64,000 bases of DNA from Bactrocera neohumeralis (GCF_024586455.1 NC_065921.1:64047528-64111527); one strand, 5' to 3'; positions 44,480 through 57,189 are shown, numbered from the stretch's first letter. Translations and numbers: made by a program. The notes: generated by a model from the sequence alone, not told the origin.

Positions 44480-44489
44480 TTAAAATACC

Positions 44490-47000
44490 GGTGGTATAGA
44501 TAGTCAGGAGACATGGATAACTCCGTTAAGTTCATGTGGGAAACACAATAAAGAAAATTATAAAACAAGATATTCCGTTCTGTTTCTGAGAAGAACTCTA
44601 TGATTGAATGTTGGTCAGTTACCCAGGCTTGAAATGATGTCACCTCACATCAGCGGCTACCAAAACTCTTGCCTTCAGATCCACAAGTAGTCATTGTAAA
44701 TATTAATGTGTTCCAATTCCTTCACTTTTGATTTTGGTTCGTATCTCTGTTTAGCGTCTCAAGATAGCCAACGTGACTTGACTACATGGTCGACAGAAGG
44801 TTATTCAAAGTACCCTTGCAACATATGAAGCTCTAAGGTCTACCTAAACCAGAACCCGTCTGTTATACAGTCATAGTTCTAAATGCTGACTTGATAACAA
44901 AAATTTTAAACAGCGATTAGATATTATAGAAATGTTTTAAAAAATCATTTTAAACCAAAAACATTAATGTCTATTGTGAACTAGTTTTATACTAAATCAT
45001 ATTTTTCCTACTAGGTAGCTATATACATATGTAAAATTCCTCAGCTAAGTGGTGGTAGCTATTAGCTGACCGTCCTGGCGTGAAAACATACTCATTTATG
45101 GCATAAGGAGTACGAGAGCTGCAGATATACAAAATGTCAAAGGATATTAAATAAGCGATTGTTATCCTCATTTGAGCAAATAGTACACACACACACACTC
45201 ATACTGGCTCACAACCGCACTCATTTGCATACAAACACCGATAATATCGCCTACGCAAATATTGAATGAGCAATCCATAGTCAAGCAGAGGAACGAGAGA
45301 GAGAAGAGATCGAGTAATTTGAGCTTCATAAAATTGAGTTGTATATGCAAAGCGAGTGAGGCGTAAAAGAGGGAGTGAAAAGCGGTGTTATGAAGCACGA
45401 TAATTAAAGCAAATGCAAATTTCTGCTCAAATATGAAAAGCAAACAGTTAAAAGTGACGAACTTCGGTGCACTTAAATGCATGAACACTACACATATACA
45501 TTTACAAAGGCATACACATATACACGGATCCATCGTTATCGCTCGTCTGCCACCGCACTCTATCGTGGGCTAAAAATCACAAAGACAAATGTATAATTGC
45601 CAGCTAATGATAATCCACAAAGCAAACTCAAACTTAAACGGAATGATAATGAATGTGCCGCACGGACCAATTGCGCCGAGGAGTGGAAACTACAAAGAAA
45701 AGAAAGCAGCAGCAACAGCAAAACTATCAGCTGAACGCATCATCACAATCCAGCAAACAAGGACGGTTCTGATATCGTAGCTGCCTCCACCTCCGCAAGT
45801 GTACCGCCTACCGACCGCTGCCATCATCGCATATGAACACACAAGTCAGTTTACCATAGCAGGTCCCGACAGCACGGCTGGCGTTACCTCGAGCTCGACG
45901 AACTAACACGCATACTCTCCAAACGATTGAGCGCCGCAAGGACGAGCACTTGACGAACTCTGCTCAGGCGCTCTTGGCATTCAGCCACTAATTAAGAAGA
46001 TAAACTGAAGCTTAAGTAAATTTTAAGTTGTACTGCAGTGCCTTCCAGCCAACACCGCAGCCTGTGGGCAACAACCAACGCAAGAGAGTATTCAGTTGCA
46101 GAGTCAACAATCGTCAATCAGTCGCCAGGCAGTCAGCCAGTAGTCGACTTGTATGTTGTAAGCCCTTGTACGTTTTGTGGCAGGCCGCACGTGCTGCCGC
46201 TGCTATCTTATGCCAATTGAAGTGGCAACCGAAGAAGTAATGTCGGGATCAAGCAGATTTTTCTTTATTTGCGGTTGCACTGCCACACGCACTACACACC
46301 ACTGTACTCATTTCGACTGAGCACAACACAAATTTGGAACTATCTGTGAAGGCGGAAACTACTGCGTAAGGCAAATCAAAGTAGCAGAAATCTTTGCAAA
46401 GAAAAGCTTCAATGAAAACAATGTCAGTGAGCGCTGTCCTTGTGGTGAAAGCATAATCTGTGTAAACTTTTTGAAGATTTGAATGTCAGTGCGTGCTTTG
46501 GAGAAAGTGTGTCGAAAGTATTGTGTAGAGAGAGAAATGAATACAGTTTCCAAACTAGTCTTGAAAAATCTTTTAAGGGCACAGTCCTACAAAGAACATT
46601 GTTAATGGCTCACTGCGGCGATTTTGACATCAATTTAGGACAAAAAGGTATTGGTTGTGAGAGAATAGTGTTCTTTGATAAGTCGAACTGAGAATCACAG
46701 AAAAATAATGCATGAGTGAAGAGGTTTGAAGTTTAAACCGACTTCATGACTTTATACTATTTTAAAGAATTTTTTATATAAATAATTAAACCTTTTCTAT
46801 ATTTTAGATTTACGTATTTCGACACAGCTTTATCAGGTCACCCCATTTGGTGATAATTGTTGCGAGATATGCAATACTCGATCCACTCCGATTATTAAGA
46901 GTAGACAGTCATAAGAACGAAGAAAACTTATGACGTTTCATGAGGGAGACATGAGTAGAGAACCACTCATTTTTATTCCTTTTTTGCTTCCAATGCTACT
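44490..47000. other. Unannotated stretch
   Basis: No gene recognised. A CA tract lies at 45,186-45,199. 45,540-46,250 is less AT-rich; it contains an unrecognised 63-codon ATG frame (45,589-45,780) and an initiator-like ttcagttg at 46,091. Frames elsewhere look like chance. Confidence 0.45.
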
Positions 47001-47014
47001 CTGCACAAAAATTA

Positions 47015-47745
47015 GCAAGATTTTGTTCATAATTTTAAAATTCTTAATTTATTCTTCAAAATCTATGTCGTCTTCCTCAAAGTAATATTCCTTGACCCCA
47101 ATACACTTGTGTCAACGTCTTTTCCAATTCTCAAAACAGTTGTTAAAGTCAATTTTCGGAATAGCCTTCAATGCTCGTAATTCCGGCCTTTTTACGAATA
47201 GCTTCGCGAAAGTGATGCTTAGCACTCAAGTAGCTTTGTTCACAGTTTGGCTGGTCGGAAGGTATTCGGAGTGCTCTACACCTCGATAATCGAAGAAAAC
47301 TGCCAACATAACCTTGATTTCTGACCTGCCGTCAAAGTTTTCTTCAGATTCGGCTCACCGTTGCCACAATATTCGGTCGTTTGTTTCCGGGTCGTAAGCT
47401 TAGATTAAAGAATCCTCGCCAGTACCAATACGGTTCGGACATCCTGGTTATCGGAAAGCATTGTTCCAAGCATTGTTTAACGCGACACAGTTTTCCGAAA
47501 AAATGTAGTGATTTTAGAAACAATCGTGCTTTGGGTTGATTTTGGCTTTCACTGATCCTTCCGATATTCCAGCGATGCCTGTGAGATCTCTGCCTATTGA
47601 TCATCGCTTCTCAAGAGCCAGTTCTTTTATTTTATTGACGTTTTGATCATCAGCTGATGTTGATAGCCGCCCCGAACGTGGTTCGTCGGCAAGGCGTTCT
47701 CGACCCTCTTTGAATAATTTTTACCAATCAAAAACACTTGTTCGC
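47015..47745 (-). pseudogene. Second copy of the 6.7-kb mariner-like family, decayed
   Basis: Left end gcaagattttgttcataatt, preceded by TA, matches the left end of the 6694-7626 element. Shared segments follow in the same order; for example gatcatcagctgatgttgat at about 47,645 differs by one base from gatcatcagttgatgttgat at about 7498. On the minus strand it reads KEGRERLADEPRSGRLSTS-like text near 47,700-47,650, the mariner linker that is deleted in the other copy. It then reads IAGISEGSVKA near 47,580, VFFDYRGVEH-like text near 47,310 and GKDVDTSVLGSRN-like text near the end. Many frameshifts occur, and most of the block with the second and third catalytic Asp is deleted. Confidence 0.75.
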
Positions 47746-47749
47746 AACT

Positions 47750-49330
47750 AACAATTATTACAATTTTGCAACAGTAAAAACCGAGCAATCAAGCTTAGTT
47801 TATCTATTTCAGTTAGAACGTAAGTCCAAGTTGCTGACGAACAAAATTTTACCGAATGAAATGAGAGCATTTCGAAAAATTTTCGAACAACAGTTTGGTC
47901 CGAACTTAAATTTTTAGTTCGCATGCTGAGTTTTCCGCACAAAACCCCAATCAAATGTCTACAAAACCCACAAAAAGGACACAGGCAAGCAGAACTTTCA
48001 CTTCTTAAACAAACTCATTGATGAAATTATGACAACTATATTCTCTAGATGGTTAACCATGCTCGAACCACAGCTCGTAGAGCGCAAATGACGAATGTGG
48101 GAGCAGAGCCAAAATACACAAATTAAGTGGCATGCATAAGTAAGTGCATGTTCTTCTATATGGACTGATATGAAATTCATATCTACAACCCAGTAACACT
48201 TCCCCTTCACTATCTCCGTCAGCTCCCCTACAGCCTTCAAACGAATGCACGCAGTCGTCGCATGTAAGTGGGCAATTTGCGGTAATGGAGAGGAGTGCAG
48301 AATGCCGAAAAGATGCGGAGATGATACAGTCGGTGGAAATTCGTTGCCCCGAATAAATGAGTGCCTGGAAAAATGAAAGTTTGTCAGCAAGTGGTGCAAA
48401 AGCAAAAGTAAATTTGCATTCAAGAGGATTTTTGTTGGCTCAGCTTTGTCTTCTTCCACTTAATTGCTGCACTCTACTACTGTGTGGCGCTATCTCGCTC
48501 GCGCTTACTCCTCTCTCTCTCTCTCTCGCTCTCACTATCTTTCGCTTCTTCTTCGTCCCTCTTCCCTTGCTTTAACAAATAACTGCTTTTTGTTGAATTT
48601 TGAAGGCAAATGTTGGACCCTCTTGCATTTTTCCTAAGTGCCGCATTGTACGCTCGGTTGAAGACGACGAATGCAGTGCGGCGAAAAGTGAGAAGAAATA
48701 GCTGAGAGTTTGCAAACTATGAAAGAATTATTGAAAATTGCTGCTTGAGGAGTTGTTGAAAAATTGATGGCAGCTGCTGTTGCATTGCAGGCCAACCGAT
48801 GATTACTGCTTTTAATTGAATTTATAAAAATTTATTTGCATATTGATCGAGCACCATCAAGTGACGAACGGGGGGCTATAGCAATGAGCGTTGAGTGGTT
48901 ATGAAAGAAGAAATGTTGAATTCGGAAATGTGAGGATTGTGAATTGCAAATAGTTGGCAGTCATTGTTGGCGCCATGTTTGCGGGTCGGGGAGGGGGAGA
49001 GAAGTTCTTCTGACGAGCTGAGAGCAATGAATGCTGCGCTGCTGCCGCCGGGCACTTGGCGCTGTAGAGCCCCGCTGAAGTGGGGCATTGGGAATTGAAC
49101 GGGCTGTTTTGGAGAAAGATTGGAAATACTCGAGAGCAAATGAATTTTGAAAGTAAAGTGGCAGTGAATTCATTATAAGTGCGCAATTTAAAATGATTAA
49201 AAAATAATTTATAGTATTGTAAGGAATTTATTAAAGAAAAGTTTTAAAAATAATGAAAAAGCTATTTAAAAATAATAAGTGGCTTGAATATTGAAGATAT
49301 CGGGTATATATTCAGTGTTCACAAAAAAAG
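47750..49330. other. Unannotated stretch with TC tract
   Basis: No gene recognised. A CT/TC microsatellite lies near 48,510-48,532. Frames at 47,998-48,459 and 48,876-49,186 exist in several overlapping registers and show no domain. Confidence 0.5.
48508..48534. repeat. (TC)n microsatellite
   Basis: ctctctctctctctcgctct and flanking TC units, about 26 bases. Confidence 0.9.
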
Positions 49331-49339
49331 TGATCCTTA

Positions 49340-49985
49340 TAAAGAGAGCACTAGCACTTTTTCTGCCTTCTGAACGGCAGTAAAAAGGTAACACCAGGAG
49401 ATAGCGAACCCGATTCCCCAATCGATGACAATGGAATAAGTTTTCCATTTTCCGATTTAAAATCGGTTGGAATAGCAAATACCTGCCGAAGGAGAAACAA
49501 AGCGGCAGGGATCGATGAATTGCTGGTCGAGTTATTCAAATCAAACCTTTGAAAATACCCACGAAAAGAAGATCGAAAGACACCAGCTCTTCGTCGATTT
49601 TAAAGGAGATACTTCTATGCCAATATGACTGAATTTGGTATCCCTTCTAAACTAATACGGCTATGTAAACTGATCTTGATCAACAGCTCTCCGCGCCATT
49701 CGATATCGAACGACGTTCCAGACAAGAGGATCCCTATCATGTGAATTATTCAATCCACTGTGTATCGAAATATAAAAGATACAATCTTTCGCAGAGTATA
49801 CAGTTTGAGGCCGATGGAAGCGGAGGCAGAAGATGAACTCTACTCTGTTGGAGAGATCAGTTGGAGAACGAGCTGGTTGCATTTGGTATCTCAAATTTCG
49901 ATATAGTGGAAAAAAGAGACGACTGGCGCGCTGTTGTTAATTCTGCTATAATCGCGTAAGCAGTGTGTACCGCAGTAAAAAAGAA
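49340..49985 (+). pseudogene. Internally deleted RTE-like retrotransposon copy
   Basis: A decayed plus-strand copy of the RTE-type family. Near 49,500-49,545 the text AAGIDELLVELFK matches the 'KAAGxDGLPxELFK' segment before the RT palm. LFVDFKG follows near 49,590 ('HLFVDFKAAYD', holding the first RT catalytic aspartate), then EFGIPSKLIRLCKLIL near 49,632-49,680. A large deletion then joins it to the 3' end, where gactggcgcgctgttgttaa at 49,921-49,940 is identical to 53,294-53,313. It ends in an A-rich stretch. Frameshifts and the deletion make it inactive. Confidence 0.78.
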
Positions 49986-49999
49986 AATTTTTCTAGTAT

Positions 50000-51070
50000 A
50001 AAAAGTCACGCACCTCCACACATCCTCAATTACTGATTTTAGCTGATTTAATTTGAGATGTATGGGCTATCTTTAAGACTAACATGTGCTCAGGCAGTTT
50101 TGGTATCAGCACAGCTTCAGTTTCAGCATTTTATAAGTATCGTGAAGTTGTCTAGTTTGATACTTCTTATCACATATCTTAAAGCTGTCCTCTGAATAGC
50201 TCTCTTACTATTTTAATGTTTTTTCTAATACTCCAATTTATCTTTCTTGAACTTTTCCCCCATAAAATACACCAACTTTAAATATCTTACTTTATCCAGA
50301 AAATAATTTTTTCTGAATTCAGTTCAGTTATTACATTTAGGCTATATTTTTCGCTCTTTCAATGCAGTTGAAATGTAAATGAAAAATGAAATGGAAATGA
50401 AAACTCACTAGGTAAGCACTTGAAATGAATTGGGTATAAATCACCTCGAATCCGAAGTTCAACCAGTCTTCTGGCTATCTCTTTGTACCTTTCAAAGTCC
50501 TTCAAAAATTTCAGATGTCGTTCGGTAAAATATCAACCTGGTACTACTACTTCATAATAAGCAAAAATAACACGAGTATTAGCTGAGACCACTGATTCGT
50601 ATTTAGAAAGTAAGAAACTTTTATTGATTTTAGTGCGCAACATTCCCAATTTTTAACTGTTCTATATTTTCGTGTTACGAGCTTAGCTCAAGTATTATAT
50701 ATTTTAAACCGGGTCGAGTATGATTATTTTTGAACTAGTTCTAGTTTTCACTTTTTTGTATGATATGAAAGGTACTAGACTTATTTGACCGAAAGCAGGA
50801 ATGCTTTTATTAGAAATATTTTTTCTGCAAACTAGTATTTTTCGGTATAGTTCAAATGTAGTCGAAATTTTCACTTATTGCCTTATATTTTTTCCAGAAA
50901 GTTCGTTGCTTCATCACAGGGTATAAACAGTACTTCCAACACGCACAGTCGAAATGGTACAACTTTGATTTCAGCTGCTCAAATCCTAGACTAACATCCA
51001 GTAGAACGAGAAAAATTATTAACTGCAATTGTCATCGGAGCTTTAAATATCCTTCACAAATGAAAAATAT
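50000..51070. other. AT-rich unannotated DNA
   Basis: No gene or element recognised. Only A/T-rich sequence with short chance frames is seen. Confidence 0.5.
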
Positions 51071-51074
51071 TCCT

Positions 51075-51385
51075 TACAAGAGCATGATTTTGATTTGGAC
51101 AGATTCTATGAAAGATATATGCTATATAATTTGAACAATTTATTCAATTTCCCTGCCGAATTTCGTGAAGATATCTCCTCAAACGAAAAATTGTTCATAC
51201 AACACAATTTCAGTTCGATATCTCAAAAACTGAGGAACTCTTTCGCATATATACATACATATATAGACAGATAGCAGACGGGCATGGTAAATGGACTCAG
51301 CTCGTCCCACTGATCATTTATATTTGAAGCGGTTGCGGACGTTTCTTTCTGGGTGTAACAAATCTGTTTAGGGTATATAAAATTT
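51075..51385 (+). repeat. Dispersed insect repeat fragment
   Basis: Contains cgtgaagatatctcctcaaa, a 'gctcagctcgtcccactgat'-like segment near 51,298, and gacgtttctttctgggtgta near 51,338, followed by a gggtatataaaa end. I recall nearly the same motif order as a dispersed, non-coding repeat in Drosophila and tephritid genomes. The superfamily is not established and boundaries are approximate. Confidence 0.5.
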
Positions 51386-51389
51386 TAAA

Positions 51390-52320
51390 GTTTTGAAAAA
51401 AGGTAAAATAAGAGGCGAGCGGGCTTTGGGGAGATTATACTACCAGCAGGCTGAAAATAAAGCAAACTGACTACTACAAAAGCATCGCAAATCACACACG
51501 TGATACTGGCTGGCAAATACAACAAACAACATGGGATATGTTATCGTTGCTGTTGTTGTAGTGAAAGTAATTGCAGTAGAAAAGAATTTAGAGATAAAAA
51601 GGATTATTTTGGAACAGAGGGTTCGAGTGTGTAGTGCACAACCTCATATAAGAGTATGAGAGGTAAGAGAAGCAGACAATTTCTAACGGTACTTCGGGGT
51701 ATTTAAAGCCCAAAACAAATGCATACACACATTGCTTCGAAAGATCCCCCCACTACTCTCTGCCACATGCGTCGCTTCGTAACACGGATTTCATTGCTGT
51801 CAAATAAATACGATTTCAAAACCGACTCTCCTCCCCCCACTTTTCTGCCCGCATCTCTCTTTTGCCACCCCGCCCACTCTATTTCCGCCAGTTACAGCTC
51901 GTTCCAGCTTTTATTGACCACGAACAGTACTCGGCGGTATTGACTGATTGAATTTATCAGCCTGCGGCGCCAGCACTGCATTTGAGCCGTGTGATTAGTG
52001 TGCGCCACAGCACATGTCGACTCACTCATACACTCATTTATATACAGAGATGTACATCGAAAAACTGTAAACAAACACTTGCACATGAAATCGGCTTGGG
52101 TTTGAGAGCTTTGCATGTCTCGTTAGGGCAATTCCGATATTTTTGTGTAGACTTATGTATGGCGGCTTGGTTAGGCTAACAGTAATTTCCATGTACTATT
52201 TATGAAAATACGTAATTTTTATTCAACTGTTGCTTGCTCTCTGGCAGTCAGTAATATTTATAACTTTGGTTTCTGTTGTTTAGTTGTTAACTAAAAAGTT
52301 AGGTCCTTATGTTCTTGTTG
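51390..52320. other. Unannotated stretch
   Basis: No gene recognised. Frames at 51,719-52,179 on both strands lack motifs. A CT-rich segment lies near 51,830-51,880. Confidence 0.5.
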
Positions 52321-52324
52321 CGGA

Positions 52325-53362
52325 GTGATATGGTCGAACGAAAGATTGGAATTTAAGTGTGCTCTGCCCAATCCACAAACAGGGATACCTCACAATCTGC
52401 GCCAACTACCGTGGGATAAGCCTCCTCATCATCGCGTATGTATAAGGTTCTATCGAGCGTATTGTGTGAAAGATTAAAACCCCCCTTCCACAAACTGAAT
52501 GGGCCTCATCAGTGTGGCTTTAGACGTGGCAAATCAACAACCGACCAGTTATTCACCATGCGTCAAATCTTGGAAAAGACCCGTGAAAGGAGAATCGTGA
52601 TATTCATATCATCGACCTCAACACCAGCGCAGTTGGTTCTGCTTTCTCCAGACTGGACAAAGAAGCAAAGCAAATGGGTCTGGCAGTGAACGAAAGCAAG
52701 ACGAAATATCTCCTGTCATCAAACAAACAGTCGTCGCACTCGCGACGAGGCTATCACGTCACTGTTGACAGTCATAACTTTGAAGTCGTAGATAATTTCG
52801 TCTATCTTGGAACCAGTGTGAACACCACCAACAATGTCAGCATGGAAATCCAACGCAGTATAACTTTTGCCAACAGGTGGTACTTCGGACTGAGTAGGTG
52901 ATTGAGAAGTAAAGTCCTCTCTCGACGAACAAAAACCAAACTCTATAAGTCACTCATACTTCCCGTCCAGCTATGTGGTGCAGAGGCCTGGACGATGACA
53001 ACAACCGATGAGTCGACGTTGCGAGTTTTCGAGAGAAAAGTTCTGCTAAAGATTTATGGTCCTTTGCGCATTGGCCCCGGCGAATATCGCATTCTATGGA
53101 ACGATGAGCTGTATGAGATATACGACGACATTGACATAGTTCAGCTAATTAAAAGACAGCGGCTACGCTGGCTAGGTCATGTTGTCCGAATGGACGAAAA
53201 CACTCTAGCTCTGAAAGTTGGAAGGATCAAGTGGAGAAGGAGCTGGCTTCGCTTGCAATATCCAATTGGCGCCACGTAGCGAAAAGAAGAAACGACTGGC
53301 GCGCTGTTGTTAACTCGGCTATAATCGCATAAGCGGTTTCTATGCCAATAAAGAAGAAGAAG
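52325..53362 (+). pseudogene. Best-preserved RTE-like retrotransposon copy, RT core deleted
   Basis: 3' part of an RTE-type non-LTR retrotransposon encoding reverse transcriptase. From 52,370 the plus strand reads CPIHKQGD-like text, then YRGISLLIIAYKVLSSVLCE and HQCGFRRGKSTTDQLFTMRQ (RT domains 1-3). A deletion near 52,600-52,620 removes the palm with the catalytic aspartates. The remainder reads SRLDKEAKQMGLAVNESKTK, NFEVVDNFVYLGTSVNTTNN, ILPVQLCGAEAWTM, KIYGPLRIGPGEYRI and RQRLRWLGHVVRMDE. One stop (TGA near 52,900) and the deletion break it. It ends in an aagaagaagaag run, a typical RTE-like short repeat tail. Close copies lie at 29.7, 49.3 and 57.2 kb. Confidence 0.88.
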
Positions 53363-53369
53363 CCGGTTC

Positions 53370-54810
53370 TTCTGCGGCAATTTTGGGTTGGTGCGTCATT
53401 TCATGTCGGAACTATATACGAAGCTTCAATATTTCTTTGAGGAGTAACTATTCCTCTATTTCTGGTAAGTAAAAAGCTTGAAAAATGTTAAGCAGAGAAA
53501 CACGGACCGGTGGTCATGCAAATAGTTACCACATGTAAATTTAGGCAATAGAATAAATATTAAATAAAAAATATTTATGTACCATTGACTTAGGTTAGTA
53601 TATAGTGAGCTAACAACCCAATATGCCTTGGCAAGTTGTGCTTCCAATATTGTCGAAATGAAAAATAATATAAGCCATAAGGAAATGTTCTATCGAACTT
53701 TTTGTTTCTATGCAAACACTCCGCCATTTACAATTTCCAATTTTGCTGTTGATAGATTAAAATGATTGCCATATAATTTTTGGATTTACAAAGCACATTT
53801 CTATCAGCAATAAAAGTCAATAAATTTAGTTTCAACTTCTGCCACCACTCTTTGATTGTGAGATACGCTAAAAAGCGAATTTTTACGAATTTTCTTGAAC
53901 ATGTTTAATATATCGGTTAAGAGTAAAACAAAATATAAATGCCTTCGCCCTTTCGTGATAAGGTGGTGCTACAAGTGGACACTTAAATAGTTCTCCATCA
54001 ATTCCTAATATTCTCTAAATTCTTTCAGAGAGAGTTCTTGGTACTCCTTAGTGTTTTTTATGCAAAATTTCGAATTTAAAAAACTTTAGTCACAGAAAGC
54101 TAAATAAAGCTCATTAGAAAAAAAAAGTGATCGCAATATTACCATGTTGTCTATTATGCCCAATTCCTACTTTAGAATTTCAATGCATTCTACACCATCG
54201 TTGTTACATAACTCACTGCCCATAATCGGCGTCACTATCCTCAATTACTGCATAACTTTCACCAAATATGTAGTACCGAAGTTCCATGAATTCCGAGTAT
54301 GAATGTCATACGATAATATTTCCACACAGTTGACATAACGGCATAGTAGATATACATATGAATATAATTTCCCAAAAATCCTCAACATTTCATCATGCTA
54401 TCAATATTGCCGATTTTACTCCGTGTGATAATAATAATTATCAGAAATTCTGCAATTGTTACCTACCATTTGTTGTTGCTGTTGTTGGCAGAAACGATGA
54501 TTGACATGCAACGTTGGCAGCCACATGCGTTTGATGGAATTTAATATAGCATGTAATAGTAAATATGGGGAAGTAAATGCAAATATATGTAAGTGAACAC
54601 GAATATCCCGATGTCAAGGCGCGTTACCTCCGAACTGGTCCACTACAGGTACATTGTGGACCACTGTTAGTTTATTTTCTTACTTTTTCTCATCTAAGCA
54701 GGTGGCGAGTTTAAAAGAAAAACAGTTGGAGGGTCAAAGAGCTACGAAGCTTAAGAGGAATTTCAGCTTTCGATGTATTAATTCTCCATTTCGAACTGAA
54801 TCATTACTTT
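53370..54810. other. AT-rich unannotated DNA
   Basis: No gene recognised. Nothing notable beyond A/T-rich sequence and short GTT runs near 54,470-54,485. Confidence 0.5.
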
Positions 54811-55195
54811 TTCATTTCGTAAAATTTAACTAGGAACATTTTGGAAGTTAGAAGAGCACATGCTCATAAACAAATTCGACTTCGAAACTTAGAAATTACT
54901 AAAAATTGTTGGGTATATATTATGTATGTATATATTTCTTAATGCAAATACTGTCAGCAAAATAAATAATTTTTCTTCAATCCTCAGAACAATCCTTTAT
55001 AACGTAAAACTTAACTAAGAGAAAATCGACAGTCAGAAGGTAAAATTAATCATTCGACTCTAAGTCTTAGAAATAATTGAAGGGCCAAGCCCTATAATTC
55101 ATATATGTATGTATATTGGGGTATTGGTATGAATACTCATAGCAAGTAAAAAATAAATTATTCCTCTATTCATTTTTAATCCTTTCTTTATTAAA
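54810..55195 (+). repeat. Diverged tandem duplication, unit about 184 bp
   Basis: The order cgtaaaa(t/c)ttaact, cattcgact or aattcgact, cttagaaat, tatgtatgtatat, aatact and aaaataaat occurs from 54,818 and again from 55,003, an offset of 183-185 bases, with many substitutions and small gaps. Confidence 0.75.
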
Positions 55196-55199
55196 AATA

Positions 55200-55945
55200 A
55201 AAACTGCTTTATAATTCTACATTATAACTAGTTCTAAATCGGAAACTTGAAACTAGTTCTTGACTTCATTGTTCTGACGTTGGGTTTGCATGCACTATGA
55301 AGTTATAGATATTAGTCAATGTATGTAAGTCTGTAGGTGTTGCTGCTGAGTGCTTTACATTTGCTGTTGTTCTGAAATGTATACACTCAATCCGTCTTTG
55401 CTGAGATTAATTCGGGAAATAAATGTGATAAACTATATATTTGTATGTAGGAATATTTTCAATGGCTGATGAAATATTTAATATGCTTTGAATATGTAAA
55501 TATATACGCATGCTTTTGATAATAAATCCAAATAATTTAAAGCAGTTCATTAATTTCTTTCATTTGCGTTAAGTACGAATGATGAATTAAGTTGGCTGCG
55601 TAATGAAGTGAGTAATTTTCAAATAAGCTCAATTGATTTGCTGTAAAAAAATTATGTGGCAATATGCAAAATTAACGTAAGTCGAATTAAGCTTGGATAG
55701 CTACTTTGTTTCTAATAAAGCTTTGCAAGTATCTGTTATGATTCCTTTGTCGTAATTTGAAGCTTATAATTTAAAGGTTTGATTCAAAATAAACCACAAC
55801 TTTGAGGCACAAGAGAATGACACAAACTAACTCAAATTATGCGCACATACTATAATAAAATCGACTTAAGCTGTTGTGTATAATGCCATTTAGTTAGGTT
55901 TCTAAAGATACTATTTTCTGCTTTATTTGGTATACATTTTGGGGG
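55200..55945. other. AT-rich unannotated DNA
   Basis: No gene recognised. Nothing notable. Confidence 0.5.
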
Positions 55946-55949
55946 ATAG

Positions 55950-56690
55950 TCTGGTTGACTTTAGAACATTCGAAGTATCGAAAACTTAAGTAGCAGAGCT
56001 ATCAATTTCCTTGGAGTCCAATTTAAAGTTGATGGTTCTGAAAATACGAGCAATAACCTCGCTAACTGGGCACTTAATGCTAGTCAAAGTGTGTCTCTTC
56101 TCACTAGAAATAGCCTGAAGCTGCTATATCATTACACGGGTCATAGCGGAAACGCTGGTACCTGCAAAGCCGATGACCTTATCAGAAGGAGCATCTTTGC
56201 CTTGCTCACAACGTATAGGGACTGCGTTAGATCTTCATTGGCATTTTGCGTTCTAACAATAGACCAATAGACCTGACAAGCGCATAGCGAGCGCTGACCG
56301 GCGACCTGCTCCTATGCCACTACAAGATCCTTTTGGTCTAAAGTGGAACGGACAAGATGTTCTGAACTAAAAGTTTATGTTTCCAATAGTAGCGGTTATT
56401 ACTGCATATTGCCCAGCTGGTATTTATGCGAAAAGGCTAAAAATCGTGTCGGACGCTAGTTGTCAAAATGTATGGAGAGGGTGAGGTGAAAACATCCAGA
56501 TACTTTCTCTTCCATTATCCTTTGCAAATTTGAGGTTGGAACAACTAGGCAATCTTACCTTCGCCGAATCAAAAGACATAGCCGGTACTGATGATATCTC
56601 ATCAAATTTGTGTTAGGCTCTAAGCGCTTTGTCGATTTGTGAAGAACTTATGATCTATTATATACTATACGAGTCTTAGATACCAACACG
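55950..56690 (+). pseudogene. RNase H and C-terminal relict of a non-LTR retrotransposon
   Basis: A plus-strand relict. Near 56,130-56,185 it reads HYTGHSGNAGTCKADDLIRR, matching the RNase H block 'WVPGHSGIxGNCKADELARR'. Near 56,320-56,370 it reads SFWSKVERTRCSELKV, like 'xxWPxxDxKRsxEL'. Near 56,398-56,460 it reads YCILPSWYLCEK; in the neighbouring frame YCPAGIYAKRLKIVSDASCQ matches 'GHCPxGxHAxRLGIxxxxxCxxC'. SFANLRLEQLGN near 56,525 is the 'LARLRLxxLG' end. Frames alternate and stops occur, so it is inactive. It resembles the 5.6-6.6 kb and 30 kb relicts in layout. Confidence 0.68.
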
Positions 56691-57189
56691 AACCGAAGTT
56701 CTAAGCTATACAAGTGAGCTTTTTTGTAAAAATCAATCTCTTAACCTAAATGAACGAGATCTCATGTTCTTCAGAATTGAGTGAATTACGATTATCCCAC
56801 CAGTTCTGAGCGTGCTACGTCCACTCAAGTCAACTTGATCGCTGTAATTATTTTGGGTATTGTTCTTAAAAATGCTGTGTTGTGCTGTTAAAGACATTTT
56901 TCGGAGTCCAACAGAGCAAAGTCAGTTATGGCTTGAGCATCCCTGCTCTAGGCTGACTAATATAAATGTTTCTAATATGTATATGGTAGTATCTGTATAA
57001 CTTGAGCAATAATCTCCTTTTTCCGATTTGCTGATTTATGAAGCTAGCCTTCAAAAAAACATCACCGAGCTTCCAGCGATAGATTGTCTGATACTTGTGG
57101 TATAGAAAACCGTTAGAAGGCAAAAACCGAGGGAAGAATTGAAAGGACCTCCCTAATTTATGAAAAGAAAATAATTTATTATAATTTCG

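Noticed and set aside
47998..48459. 153-codon minus-strand frame
   Set aside because: Leu/His/Ser-rich text without a motif, with other frames open in the same span; no splice or homology support.
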